From Firmicutes bacterium UBA2530 (GTDB lineage: Bacteria; Bacillota; Clostridia; Tissierellales; Sedimentibacteraceae), in assembly GCA_002340985.1 (NCBI GenBank), contig DDNC01000015.1, forward strand, positions 62,060-82,897: 20,838 nucleotides of DNA, given 5' to 3'. A model generated the notes under the pieces. The model was not told where the DNA came from and ran no database searches. It was given only the letters and a program-made list of their open reading frames with translations. Positions 6,768 through 16,042 of this stretch are shown here, piece after piece (within the stretch, counting starts at the first letter, position 1; every line of letters starts with the position of its first letter). The position numbers and the translations under genes were made by a program.

Positions 6768-8204
6768 TTATTTATTTTTCTCAATTGTTGCCATTGACCA
6801 ATCTTCGTCCTGAGTGAAGTCTATTTTATATCCGAGTTTTTCAAAATCTCGTACCTTCACCATTGTTTTGCCGTCAACCAGCACACCGGTCATGTCTATT
6901 TTTTCGCTTCCTCTGACAACATATGCTTTTTTGCTTGCATCATCCCACTGAACATCCTCACCGAATGTTTCACCAATGTATCTTAAAGGAAGATATACTC
7001 TGTCTTCTATTATAACATATGACTGATAACCCCAGTTATATTTGCCGTCTGTTCTGTACATACTCACATCTGCTTTGTCTCCCGGCTCATACCAGCTGTA
7101 CCAGCTTATTTCAATTGTTTCAACAGGATTGTACTTGTTTTCCAATACACTGTAAAGATTTTCAAGCTCTTCCAAAGTCATTATGGTACCTGCGACAGAG
7201 TTCTTTTTAACTGTCTTTGCTGTAATTTCAGACTTAGACTTGATATTCCCTGCAATAATATCGTCAAATATTAATTCGCCCTCAATATTCTGTCCGTATA
7301 TACTGCCTTTTTTGTATATTTCACTCTTGATATAGCTTCTGTCAAGCATGTCAATAATCTCTTTTTGCCCGCCTGTTTCCATATATGACGTAGCTTCATC
7401 TATTGCACTGTAGAAAGATTCTCTCATCCCTTCAAACTCTGCCATAACCTCAGCTGCTTCCACAGAACCTTCCATTCCTTCAATTTCTATGGCAGCATAT
7501 ATTTTTTCAAGATATTTGATCGTTTCGTCAAATACTAATTTTTTATTTTCACTTATATACTTAACAAGTCTCTCAACAAATGCAACTGCACTTTCTGATG
7601 TGAGCTCAACAGTATATCCGTTGCTTGTCTTTGTTATAAGCTTTGAGTCAAATCCCTTGAATGCACTTTTTAAATATTCTTTTGCGCTTTCTACAAGCAC
7701 TGTGTAGTCTTGCTTGTAGGAAACACTTCCGTAAACATCCTCCATTTCAGAAATAACTATGTAATCCGTATCTTTCAGCTCCTGGAGCAGCTTTTCAACA
7801 ACTAATGGGCTGTACTCGTCTTCGCCAAACTCCTCCTGGAGTCTTAAAACCTCTGTTATTGCATTCTTTGAAATATAAATCGTATTGTCTGCAATTATCA
7901 GCTTAACCGGTTCAGTATTTCCTTTTCCGTCAACCTTAACATTAATATCCATGTTCAGATACATTGCATTAAGGTCTTCAATATTTGCATCTCCACTGAT
8001 TTCCAGGTCAATTTTAGAATTCTTCTCTCCTCCTGTAATCATCTTGGAAATTTCAACTTGTGTTGAAGTTTTAAATCCATACTGTGTGAGGTTGTTTATT
8101 TCACCTGATAAATTCAAATATCCAAGCTCATTTGCGCTGCATCCCGTAAGCATTGAAAATAGCATAAGTGCTGCAATTAATAAACTGATTTTTCTTTTAA
8201 GCAT
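6768..8204 (-). CDS. Lipoprotein with C-terminal copper-amine-oxidase-type stalk domain
   Basis: A 478-residue secreted protein. Residues 1-22 form a lipoprotein signal (KRK, a hydrophobic stretch, then LTGC), so Cys22 would be lipidated and the protein anchored outside the membrane. The long middle part, about 30-365, is rich in charged residues and predicted beta/alpha stretches and matches no family I recognise. About 393-478 resembles the Cu_amine_oxidN1 stalk domain common in Clostridia: RVYLPLRYIGETFGEDVQWD, AYVVRGSEKIDMTG, then DGKTMVKVRDFEKLG. These domains are usually attached to cell-surface proteins and do not by themselves imply copper or oxidase activity. An aromatic-rich segment (WYSWYEPG... 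YNWGYQSY) precedes it. The ATG follows GAGGAGA, and a strong terminator lies downstream, so it is probably monocistronic. Function unknown. Confidence 0.85.
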   Translation of the reverse strand: MLKRKISLLIAALMLFSMLTGCSANELGYLNLSGEINNLTQYGFKTSTQVEISKMITGGEKNSKIDLEISGDANIEDLNAMYLNMDINVKVDGKGNTEPVKLIIADNTIYISKNAITEVLRLQEEFGEDEYSPLVVEKLLQELKDTDYIVISEMEDVYGSVSYKQDYTVLVESAKEYLKSAFKGFDSKLITKTSNGYTVELTSESAVAFVERLVKYISENKKLVFDETIKYLEKIYAAIEIEGMEGSVEAAEVMAEFEGMRESFYSAIDEATSYMETGGQKEIIDMLDRSYIKSEIYKKGSIYGQNIEGELIFDDIIAGNIKSKSEITAKTVKKNSVAGTIMTLEELENLYSVLENKYNPVETIEISWYSWYEPGDKADVSMYRTDGKYNWGYQSYVIIEDRVYLPLRYIGETFGEDVQWDDASKKAYVVRGSEKIDMTGVLVDGKTMVKVRDFEKLGYKIDFTQDEDWSMATIEKNK

Positions 8205-8295
8205 AATTTATCTCCTCTTCTTATTCAAAATAATATGTCTTTTCCATTATTTTACCACCCGTTGCAGTGCACAGATATTACAAACTGAATACAAA

Positions 8296-8317
8296 AGCAG
8301 CTCCTTTCGGAGCTGCT
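8296..8317 (-). terminator. Intrinsic terminator after the POR gene
   Basis: Nine-base perfect arms AGCAGCTCC (8296-8304) and its complement (8309-8317) close on a stable GAAA tetraloop when read on the minus strand, followed by TTTTGTATT. It lies 13 bases beyond the POR stop. Confidence 0.9.
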
Positions 8318-8329
8318 CAGCTTTTAATT

Positions 8330-11300
8330 TTAGTAATTCATCTGAGTCATTCTTACGTAGCCGTCGTATCTGTCCTTAGCATCTTTTTCTGCTTTAGCAA
8401 ATAATTGCTCCGCTACCTCTGGGAATGAAGTCTTCAATGATGAGTATCTTACTTCACCTTCAAGGAATTCTCTGAAGGATGCTGAAGGAGCCTTGGAATC
8501 TAATATGAATGGATTCTTGCCTTCTTCTTTCAGAAGAGGATTGAATCTGTACAGATGCCAGTAGCCTGCTTCAACAGCTTTCTTTTCTCTATCAACAGTC
8601 TTGCCCATTCCTACCTTGATACCGTGGTTGATACATGGAGCGTAAGCGATGATCAATGATGGTCCGTCATAGCTTTCAGCTTCTTTCAATGCTTTCAGGA
8701 ACTGGTTCTTGTCAGCACCGATAGCAACCTGTGCAACATATACATATCCGTATGTTGAAGCTATCATACCAAGATCTTTCTTCTTTACTCTCTTACCTGA
8801 TGCAGCAAACTTAGCAACAGAAGCTGTAGGAGTTGCTTTTGAAGATTGACCGCCTGTATTTGAGTAAACTTCTGTATCAAGTACAAGAACATTTACATCT
8901 TCACCTGATGCCAATACGTGGTCTAATCCGCCGTATCCGATATCATATGCCCAGCCGTCTCCTCCGATTATCCACTGTGACTTCTTAACAAGGTAGTCTT
9001 TTTTGTCTAATATATTCTTAATATCTTCTGCACATTCAGCGCATGGAGCAAATCCGTCAAGCACCGCTAAAACCTTATCTGATGCGGTTCTTGATAATTC
9101 ACCGTTTTCTCTTGTTGAAATCCACTCTGCACATGCATCCTTCAATTCCTGAGAAGCACCTTTTTCCAACAAGCTTTCCATTGATATCTGGATTGAATCT
9201 CTAATCTGTCTAACTCCTGTTGCCATACCGAAGCCATACTCAGCATTATCTTCAAACAGTGAGTTAGCCCATGAAGGTCCTCTGCCGTTTGCATCTTTTC
9301 TGTATGGTGTTGCAGGTGCTGAAGCTCCCCAGATAGATGTACACCCTGTAGCATTGGCAATCATCATTCTGTCACCGAACAGCTGAGTGATAGTCTTGAT
9401 ATATGCTGTTTCTCCGCAGCCTGCGCACGCTCCTGAGAATTCAAGATAAGGCTGGCAGAACTGACTTCCTTTAACAGACATTTTATCCATTAAGCCATCT
9501 TTTATAGTTACATTTTCAATTGCATACTTCCAGTTCGGAACTCCTGCAGGAACTTCTTCCGCGATTGGAGTCATTACAAGAGCTTTGTTTCCTTTCTTTC
9601 CTGGACAGATATCTGCACAGTTTCCGCATCCTGTACAATCCAATGGGCTTATCTGAAGTCTGTATTCCAATCCTTCCAGACCTTTGCCTATTGCAGTAAT
9701 TGTTTCGAATGAACCAGGAGCATTTGCTTTTTCTTCTTCATTTAATAATGTAGGTCTAATAACTGCGTGAGGACATACGAATGCACACTGATTACACTGT
9801 ATACAATGCTCAGGTAACCATTTCGGAACTTCAACAGCTATACCTCTTTTTTCGTATTCGGATGTTCCTTGTGGGAATGTTCCGTCTTCTCTGCCGACAA
9901 ATGTACTTACAGGCAATACGTCGCCTTCCTGTCTGTTCATAACATCAACAACATTCTTAACGAATTCCGGTTTTTCATCTTCTCTGTATGGAATTGCCAA
10001 TCCGCTGTTTGCATCTGCGTCAGTTGCATTTTTCCATGATTCAGGAATTTCTATCTTAACTAATTCAGAAATACCTTTTTGAACAGCAGCCTGGTTCATA
10101 TCAACGATAGCATCGCCTTTTTTACCGTATGACTTAACTATAGCCTGATTCAGGTATTCAACAGCATCTTCAACAGGGATAACATTAGCAAGCTTGAAGA
10201 ATGCAGACTGAATAACCATGTTTGTTCTGTTTCCAAGACCTAAGTCATTAGCAATCTGAGTAGCATTGATTGTATAGAAGTTGATTCCCTTTTCTGCCAT
10301 ATATCTCTTATACTTAGCAGGCAGGTTAGCTTCCAATTCATCTTTCGACCAGATTGTATTCAACAGGAAAGTGCCGCCCTTCTTAAGACCTGACAAAACA
10401 TCATATTTTGCAACATATGATTGCTGTGACAGTGAAACGAAGTCAGCCTCATCTATTAAATAAGTTGATCTGATTGGTGACTTACCGAATCTTAAGTGTG
10501 ATACGGTAACACCGCCTGACTTCTTGGAGTCATATGAGAAATATCCTTGAGCATACATGTTAGTATGGTCTCCGATAATTTTTATTGCGTCTTTATTAGC
10601 TCCTACTGTACCGTCTGAACCAAGACCCCAGAATTTACATCTAACTGTTCCAGGAGCTGATGTATTTACAATCTCAGGAGTTTCAAGTGAAGTAAATGTA
10701 ACATCATCAACGATACCGATAGTGAAGCCTGTTTTCGGTGTATCTTGCTTTAAGTTGTTGTATACTGCAAATATCTGTGCAGGAGTAGTGTCTTTTGAAC
10801 CAAGACCATATCTTCCTCCAACTATAACAGGCTGCTCTTCTTTATTGTAGAACAATGACTTAACATCCAGGTACAAAGGCTCTCCTACTGAACCCGGCTC
10901 TTTGCATCTATCAAGTACTGCTATTTTTTTAACAGTCTTAGGCATAACATCAAAGAAATATTTTGAAGAGAAAGGTCTGTAAAGGTGTACTATAACTATA
11001 CCTACTTTTTCTCCCTTAGCGTTTAAGTAATCAATTACTTCTTCTGCTGTTTCAGTAACTGAACCCATTGCAACTATTATATTTTCAGCATCAGGTGCTC
11101 CGTAATAGTTAAATGGCTTGTATTCTCTTCCTGTTATTTTTTCAATTTCTTTCATATATTCAGAAACTGTATCTGGAACAGATTCATAGAATTTGTTTGA
11201 AGCTTCTCTTGCTTGGAAGAATATATCAGGGTTCTGTGCTGTTCCTCTTGTTACAGGATGTTCCGGATTCAATGCTCTTGCTCTGAATTCATTTATAGCA

Positions 11301-11893
11301 TCCTTGTCAACTAATTTTGCTAAATCTTCATAGTCTATAACTTCGATTTTTTGTACTTCATGAGATGTTCTGAAACCATCGAAGAAATGTACAAAAGGCA
11401 CTCTGGTTTTAAGTGTTGCCAAGTGAGCAACTCCGCCTAAATCCATTGCTTCCTGAACACTGCTTGAAGCTAACAGCGCAAATCCTGTCTGTCTTGCAGC
11501 CATAACGTCTGAATGATCACCGAATATTGACAGTGCGTGTCCTGCAATAGCTCTTGCTGAAACATGGAATACTGCTGGCAATAATTCTCCCGCTATTTTA
11601 TACATGTTAGGAATCATCAGCAATAATCCCTGTGAAGCAGTATATGTAGTTGTTAAAGCACCTGCCTGCAATGATCCGTGAACAGCTCCGGCGGCTCCAC
11701 CCTCTGATTGCATTTCTACAACTCTTACAGTTTGTCCGAAAATGTTCTTTTGTCCATGTGCCGCCCACTCATCAGCAAGCTCGGCCATAGTAGAAGAAGG
11801 TGTTATCGGGAAAATAGCCGCAACATCCGTAAAGGCATATGAGACATACGCTGCAGCGGTATTTCCGTCCATAGTTTTCATAACTTTTGACAT
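8330..11893 (-). CDS. nifJ: Pyruvate:ferredoxin (flavodoxin) oxidoreductase, single chain
   Basis: The 1187-residue product is the fused homodimeric-type PFOR, which converts pyruvate and CoA to acetyl-CoA, CO2 and reduced ferredoxin or flavodoxin. Length is typical. The N-terminal domain has AAIFPITPSSTMAE and the YTASQGLLLMIPNMYK stretch. Two ferredoxin-type motifs, CIQCNQCAFVCP near residue 695 and CTGCGNCADICP near 752, bind two [4Fe-4S] clusters. Cysteines in GACAGCGET near 818, NATGCTSIWG and APCINHG match the third, proximal cluster. The thiamine-diphosphate site is GGDGWAYDIGYGG near 978, followed by SNTGGQSSKATP. The ATG follows a perfect AGGAGG. The gene stands alone, with its own 17-base-spaced promoter and a terminator. 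It is likely a major route from amino-acid-derived pyruvate to acetyl-CoA. Confidence 0.97.
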   Translation of the reverse strand: MSKVMKTMDGNTAAAYVSYAFTDVAAIFPITPSSTMAELADEWAAHGQKNIFGQTVRVVEMQSEGGAAGAVHGSLQAGALTTTYTASQGLLLMIPNMYKIAGELLPAVFHVSARAIAGHALSIFGDHSDVMAARQTGFALLASSSVQEAMDLGGVAHLATLKTRVPFVHFFDGFRTSHEVQKIEVIDYEDLAKLVDKDAINEFRARALNPEHPVTRGTAQNPDIFFQAREASNKFYESVPDTVSEYMKEIEKITGREYKPFNYYGAPDAENIIVAMGSVTETAEEVIDYLNAKGEKVGIVIVHLYRPFSSKYFFDVMPKTVKKIAVLDRCKEPGSVGEPLYLDVKSLFYNKEEQPVIVGGRYGLGSKDTTPAQIFAVYNNLKQDTPKTGFTIGIVDDVTFTSLETPEIVNTSAPGTVRCKFWGLGSDGTVGANKDAIKIIGDHTNMYAQGYFSYDSKKSGGVTVSHLRFGKSPIRSTYLIDEADFVSLSQQSYVAKYDVLSGLKKGGTFLLNTIWSKDELEANLPAKYKRYMAEKGINFYTINATQIANDLGLGNRTNMVIQSAFFKLANVIPVEDAVEYLNQAIVKSYGKKGDAIVDMNQAAVQKGISELVKIEIPESWKNATDADANSGLAIPYREDEKPEFVKNVVDVMNRQEGDVLPVSTFVGREDGTFPQGTSEYEKRGIAVEVPKWLPEHCIQCNQCAFVCPHAVIRPTLLNEEEKANAPGSFETITAIGKGLEGLEYRLQISPLDCTGCGNCADICPGKKGNKALVMTPIAEEVPAGVPNWKYAIENVTIKDGLMDKMSVKGSQFCQPYLEFSGACAGCGETAYIKTITQLFGDRMMIANATGCTSIWGASAPATPYRKDANGRGPSWANSLFEDNAEYGFGMATGVRQIRDSIQISMESLLEKGASQELKDACAEWISTRENGELSRTASDKVLAVLDGFAPCAECAEDIKNILDKKDYLVKKSQWIIGGDGWAYDIGYGGLDHVLASGEDVNVLVLDTEVYSNTGGQSSKATPTASVAKFAASGKRVKKKDLGMIASTYGYVYVAQVAIGADKNQFLKALKEAESYDGPSLIIAYAPCINHGIKVGMGKTVDREKKAVEAGYWHLYRFNPLLKEEGKNPFILDSKAPSASFREFLEGEVRYSSLKTSFPEVAEQLFAKAEKDAKDRYDGYVRMTQMNY

Positions 11894-11924
11894 TATATAT
11901 CCTCCTATATAATTATTAGTTTAT

Positions 11925-11936
11925 AATGTATACATT
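11925..11936. repeat. 12-base perfect palindrome in the POR leader
   Basis: AATGTATACATT lies between the POR promoter and its ribosome site, about 30 bases before the ATG. It is self-complementary over all 12 bases. It might be an operator half of a larger site, but in AT-rich DNA such palindromes also arise by chance. Confidence 0.35.
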
Positions 11937-11947
11937 AAAAAATAATG

Positions 11948-12024
11948 TTGTAATTCATACACAATAGATTATATCCCAAAGCAAAAATAAATGCAACAAT
12001 AAAAATTGTATAGAGTCAATACAA
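11948..12024 (-). promoter_or_regulatory. POR promoter with flanking TTGT...ACAA dyads
   Basis: On the minus strand TTGCAT (11991-11996) and TATAAT (11968-11973) are separated by 17 bases. A dyad TTGTAT-n7-ATACAA (12006-12024) lies just upstream of the -35. A looser one with TTGT and ACAA ends (11948-11964) covers the expected start site. The placement suggests regulated transcription of the POR gene, perhaps by a redox or metabolic repressor; the sites are not a clean match to the clostridial Rex consensus I know. Confidence 0.6.
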
Positions 12025-12171
12025 CCTATTTGCTAAGATCCTTTTTCAATTATGTATTTATTGATAATATAAACATCTTAAGGATTTTAATACATCTTTT
12101 CTGAAAATTAACTCACAAAAAAGCTCTTTATTTTTGCAAGTTTAATTAATAAAATTTCATACCGATTCAGG

Positions 12172-13083
12172 CTATCTTGTGAGATTACGAAACCTTTTGT
12201 TGTATGTCTCAAGCGGATTGTACCCCAGAAGCTTCTGCCTGTAGTTTTTAGCTGCCACTTCAATTATGGCAGACATATTTCTTCCCGGCCTCACGGGAAT
12301 TACAACCGTAGGAACCTTTATGCCCAATATATCCGTGTAATCTTCGTCCGTTCCTATTCTGTCATATTCCTTATTTTCATCCCACAGCTCCAGCTCAATT
12401 ACTATTTCCACGAATTGCTCAATCCTTATGGAACCTACGCCAAACAAATGCTTTATATCAAGTATGCCTATACCCCTTATTTCCATCAGGTGCTGTGTGA
12501 GCTCCGGGCATGTTGCTTTAAGCCTGTTATCCAGCTTCTTTATAATAACGGCATCGTCCGCAACCAGCCTATGTCCTCTGTTTACGAGCTCCAATGATGT
12601 TTCACTTTTTCCTATTCCGCTTTTCCCTTTTATGAGCACCCCTACTCCGAAAACTTCAAGACATACTCCGTGTATAATTGTCTCCTCCGCTAATTCTTCT
12701 TCCAAAAAATTAATCAGCACATTCTGTAGCTTATCTGTTTTCTGGACAGATGTAAACAACGGTCGATTGTATTTTTTTGCATAATAAACTATATCTTCAT
12801 CAACAGCCATTTCGTTTGCAATTATAAGTGCCGGTATGGGAAAGCTGAAAAACTTGTCCAGCCTCTGCATCCTCACATCATCATCAAGAGTTTTGAGATA
12901 AAACATTTCAGCTTTCCCCATGACCTGTACTCTTTCAAAAGAAAACCAGTCAAAATATCCCGCAAGCTGGAGACCGGGTCTTATTATTTCCGGAGTATAA
13001 ATTCTTGACTGCACATCCTCCGGATAATAAACAGCCTCTAAATTCATATAGCTAACTAAATCCTCAAGTTTTACGTACTGCAT
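12172..13083 (-). CDS. hprK: HPr kinase/phosphorylase
   Basis: The 303-residue bifunctional enzyme phosphorylates and dephosphorylates HPr on its regulatory serine, the central switch of carbon catabolite control in Firmicutes. The Walker A loop GKSGIGKS is at 153-160, with catalytic His138 (IIHGV) upstream. HRLVADDAV with Asp176/Asp177, the HprK signature EIRGIGILDIKHLFG from residue 201, and the C-terminal RPGRNMSAIIEVAAKN follow. Length fits the family. The ATG comes two bases after the uvrC stop and uses GAGGGG inside the end of uvrC as its ribosome site, so the two genes are co-transcribed and coupled, an order seen in many clostridia. No clear terminator follows in the AT-rich 147 bases before the POR regulatory region. 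Confidence 0.96.
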   Translation of the reverse strand: MQYVKLEDLVSYMNLEAVYYPEDVQSRIYTPEIIRPGLQLAGYFDWFSFERVQVMGKAEMFYLKTLDDDVRMQRLDKFFSFPIPALIIANEMAVDEDIVYYAKKYNRPLFTSVQKTDKLQNVLINFLEEELAEETIIHGVCLEVFGVGVLIKGKSGIGKSETSLELVNRGHRLVADDAVIIKKLDNRLKATCPELTQHLMEIRGIGILDIKHLFGVGSIRIEQFVEIVIELELWDENKEYDRIGTDEDYTDILGIKVPTVVIPVRPGRNMSAIIEVAAKNYRQKLLGYNPLETYNKRFRNLTR

Positions 13084-13085
13084 AA

Positions 13086-14933
13086 TTACCCCTCTGATCC
13101 TTTGTTATTTCTAAAATAATTATATACCGACTGGGCTGCCTTTATATTCATTCCCTCGGCATCCGCTAACTCTTCAACACTTTTATTTCGGATATTTTCG
13201 ACCGATCCAAAGCTCTTAAGCAAATTCAGTTTTCTTTTTTCACCTATATTCTCAATGTTGTCAAGCTCAGACTTAAACAGCGTCTTGTCCCGTAAATTCC
13301 GGTGATATTCAATGGCAAACCTGTGAGCCTCTTCCTGAATACGAAATATTAGGCGGTAAATTTTGTCCGTTTTCTTAAGCTCTATTTCTCTGTTCTGATG
13401 AATCAATCCTCTTGTGGTATGCTTGTCATCCTTTATCATTCCGCAAACCGGTATATTTAATCCAAAATTGTAAAGAACTTCTTCAGCTATTCCTGTCTGG
13501 CCTTTTCCTCCGTCAATAAGCATTAAATCAGGCATTTTATTAAAACCGCCGCTGGAATTATCGAGGCCTCTGTTTATACGCCTTTCAAGAACCTCTTCCA
13601 TGCTTTTATAATCGTTGGGACCTTTAACGGTCTTTATTCTGAAGCGTCTGTAGTTGCTCTTTTCCGGAACTCCGTTTTCAAAAACAACCATTGACCCCAC
13701 TGACTCTACTCCCTGAATATTGGATATATCATATGCTTCAATTCTTAAGGGAACTTCCGGAAGACCTAAGATGTTTTTAAGCTCCTCAAGAGCCTCTCTG
13801 CTTTCATCAAGATTCCTGCGTATTCTCTGGCTGCCTTTTTCCAATATTTCAAGAGCATTTTTCTTAATCATTTTTATGAGCATGCTTTTATCTCCCTTTG
13901 CAGGAACCTTGACGGAGACCTTATTCCCTCTCTTTTCAGAAAGAAGCTTTTCAAAAACCTCTCTGTCTTCAATATCGTCTTCAATATATATTTCTTTAGG
14001 AATATACACTGTTCCCGTATAGAATTGCGACAAAAATGAGCTTATTATTTGCTGGCGTGTTTCATTTTGTATATTAGTCAGGAGATAGTGCTCCCTGCCT
14101 GTAATTTTTCCGTTGCGGATAAAGAAAATCTGAATACAAGCCTCTTCAATTCCTAAAGCACTTCCTATTACATCCTGATCAATGCTGGAATTTGCAGATA
14201 CGATTTTTTGTTTTTCGGATATTACTCTGAGAGCGTTTACTTGGTCCCTATACCTTGCCGCCATTTCAAAATCAAGGTTGTCGGATGCTGACTTCATTTT
14301 ACTCGTGAGAATTTCAATAAGCTCATCCTCTTTTCCGGATAAAAAACTTACCGCCTTAGTTACTTCTTCTCTGTATTCTTTTGCATCCACATTTCCCATG
14401 CAGGGCGCCGTACATCTGTTGATGTGATAGTTGAGGCACGGTCTCTGGTTCTTTTTTGTTCCGTCTAAGCTCAGTGAGCACTTCCTCAGCTTATATAAAT
14501 TCCCTATGACATCAATTATTTCATTTACCGCTGTAGCGCTGGGATACGGACCAAAGTACTTCGCACCGTCTCTTTTTACTTCTCTTACCTTGTAAATTCT
14601 CGGGTATTTTTCTTGTACTGTAATTTTTATATACGGATACTGCTTGTCATCTCTTAGCACCGTATTATACTTAGGTCTGTGCTTCTTGATTAAATTAGCT
14701 TCAAGTATGAGTGCTTCAACCTCATTATCCACTATTATATATTCGAACTCGGCAATATTCCTTATCATGGCCTCTATCTTCGGAGCATGGTTCTTTGACT
14801 GAAAATACTGCCTTACTCTTTTCTTTAGATTTTTTGCCTTTCCCACATATATTATTTCACCAAATTCGTTCTTCATTTGGTAAACCCCGGGGTTGTCCGG
14901 CATCTTTTTTAATTCTTCCTGAATATCAAACAT
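13086..14933 (-). CDS. uvrC: Excinuclease ABC subunit C
   Basis: The 615-residue UvrC makes the dual incisions of nucleotide excision repair with UvrA and UvrB. Domains in order are: a GIY-YIG nuclease (PGVYQM then IYVGKAKNLKKRVRQYF, residues 15-44), a cysteine-containing linker (KCSLSLDG, RPCLNYH, RCTAPC), a UVR motif around 200-235, the RNase H-like endonuclease domain (IEAYDISNIQG, LMLIDGGKGQ, EEAHRFAIEYHR), and C-terminal helix-hairpin-helix repeats ending about residue 605. The ATG follows GGGAG. It heads the uvrC-hprK operon from an extended -10 promoter. Confidence 0.97.
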   Translation of the reverse strand: MFDIQEELKKMPDNPGVYQMKNEFGEIIYVGKAKNLKKRVRQYFQSKNHAPKIEAMIRNIAEFEYIIVDNEVEALILEANLIKKHRPKYNTVLRDDKQYPYIKITVQEKYPRIYKVREVKRDGAKYFGPYPSATAVNEIIDVIGNLYKLRKCSLSLDGTKKNQRPCLNYHINRCTAPCMGNVDAKEYREEVTKAVSFLSGKEDELIEILTSKMKSASDNLDFEMAARYRDQVNALRVISEKQKIVSANSSIDQDVIGSALGIEEACIQIFFIRNGKITGREHYLLTNIQNETRQQIISSFLSQFYTGTVYIPKEIYIEDDIEDREVFEKLLSEKRGNKVSVKVPAKGDKSMLIKMIKKNALEILEKGSQRIRRNLDESREALEELKNILGLPEVPLRIEAYDISNIQGVESVGSMVVFENGVPEKSNYRRFRIKTVKGPNDYKSMEEVLERRINRGLDNSSGGFNKMPDLMLIDGGKGQTGIAEEVLYNFGLNIPVCGMIKDDKHTTRGLIHQNREIELKKTDKIYRLIFRIQEEAHRFAIEYHRNLRDKTLFKSELDNIENIGEKRKLNLLKSFGSVENIRNKSVEELADAEGMNIKAAQSVYNYFRNNKGSEG

Positions 14934-14959
14934 TTTTTCTCCCTGAAATGGTTTAATAT

Positions 14960-14968
14960 ATTATACCA
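14960..14968 (-). promoter_or_regulatory. Extended -10 promoter for uvrC-hprK
   Basis: The minus strand reads TGGTATAAT, a TGn-TATAAT element, 27 bases before the uvrC ATG. The -35 region is weak (TGTTAA at 17 bases). Confidence 0.6.
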
Positions 14969-14989
14969 CTTTTGCCTTAAGATTAACAT

Positions 14990-15022
14990 AATATAAAATT
15001 AATTTTGAATTAATTTTATATT
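14990..15022. repeat. AT-only perfect inverted repeat between uvrC and the EamA gene
   Basis: Fifteen-base perfect arms (14990-15004 and 15008-15022) enclose the three-base loop TTG. It begins about 27 bases beyond the stop of the leftward EamA gene and ends about 20 bases upstream of the uvrC -10. No G or C is in the stem, so termination would be weak; it may be a terminator, an operator or a mRNA 3'-end structure. Confidence 0.6.
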
Positions 15023-15048
15023 GCAAAGCAGCTGGTTGTATGAACTTT

Positions 15049-15978
15049 CTACATATCTTCTTCGTTAAACCTCATATTCATCACAGCAATAGATATAAGA
15101 AGACAAGCAATGCCGAGTACATTGATTAACCCAAGTCTTTCTTTGAATACAAACACACCTATCAACGTTGCGACCACCGTTTCAACTGAGGCTATTACAG
15201 GCGCTCTTGATATTTCAATATTTTTACTAAGCCCTCCCATGTAAAGGAGGTATGAGCCAACCGTAGGAATGAGCCCGTATCCGAAAGCATAAATCCAGAA
15301 TTCAAAACCTGACACAGCTGCAGAAGACCTCCATGGAACCGTAAAAATCCCCAGTGTTATCCACCCAAATAAAAAACTGTAAAGCACTACCGTAAAAGGA
15401 TGAATATTGCCTGATGTAATTTTCCCTATTATTGTTACCAGACTGTACAAGAATGCAGCCACAACTCCAAAGGCTATCCCTGCGGCAGATATTTTTAAAT
15501 TAGATATATTTCCTCCCGTAACCATTAAAAAACAGCCGAGAACATTTAGAATAAGAGCAAGTATTTTCTGTATTCCTATATTCTCCTTAAAAATAAACCT
15601 GGACATAATACACACAAATGCAGGTGCCATATATAAAAGTATGGAGCCCATTGCAACGCCCACACCTTCTATGCTTGTATTGTAGCAATAGTTAAAAAGC
15701 GCCTGAGACAGCACTCCCAATACTACGCAATGAATGAGCCCTTTTTTATCTATTCTGAACATTTCTGAACCGCCGTGAAAAAACATGACAGGTATCAGAA
15801 TACACGAGCCGACAAACAATCTTATAAATGCAATCAATGAAGAAGATGCTCCTGCACCACTCAACATTTTTACAAAAAACCCTATGGTTCCCCATAGTGA
15901 ACCTGCGGCAAAAATCATTATATATCCTATATTTTCACTTGAATATACCTGTTTTAGTGTTTTTGAAATTCTATCCAT
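15049..15978 (-). CDS. EamA/DMT-family transporter
   Basis: The 309-residue membrane protein is built from two EamA repeats of about five segments each (roughly residues 17-153 and 163-302), the drug/metabolite transporter architecture. The first repeat begins IMIFAAGSLWGTIGFFVKML and has SLIAFIRLFVG. The second has GVVAAFLYSLVTIIGK and the typical end RAPVIASVETVVATLIGVFVFKERL followed by LGIACLLISIAV. DMT proteins export or import small metabolites, often amino acids or their precursors; the substrate cannot be assigned. The start ATG has only a weak AAGG ribosome site. It is divergent from the yitT-like gene, with overlapping regulatory space between them. Confidence 0.87.
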   Translation of the reverse strand: MDRISKTLKQVYSSENIGYIMIFAAGSLWGTIGFFVKMLSGAGASSSLIAFIRLFVGSCILIPVMFFHGGSEMFRIDKKGLIHCVVLGVLSQALFNYCYNTSIEGVGVAMGSILLYMAPAFVCIMSRFIFKENIGIQKILALILNVLGCFLMVTGGNISNLKISAAGIAFGVVAAFLYSLVTIIGKITSGNIHPFTVVLYSFLFGWITLGIFTVPWRSSAAVSGFEFWIYAFGYGLIPTVGSYLLYMGGLSKNIEISRAPVIASVETVVATLIGVFVFKERLGLINVLGIACLLISIAVMNMRFNEEDM

Positions 15979-16008
15979 ATTAATCCATACCTTATTATAT
16001 TTTACATA

Positions 16009-16017
16009 ATTATATCA
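16009..16017 (-). promoter_or_regulatory. Extended -10 promoter for the EamA gene
   Basis: The minus strand reads TGATATAAT at 31 bases before the EamA ATG. A second TATAAT lies a little closer to the gene, with TCGACA 18 bases upstream of it, so the exact start is uncertain. Confidence 0.45.
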
Positions 16018-16042
16018 TGTCGAATATTTATTGTATATTTGT

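Noticed and set aside
12025..12171. Terminator after hprK
   Set aside because: Only a weak A/T pairing around a run of T residues near 12115-12140 was found; it is not distinguishable from AT-rich background.
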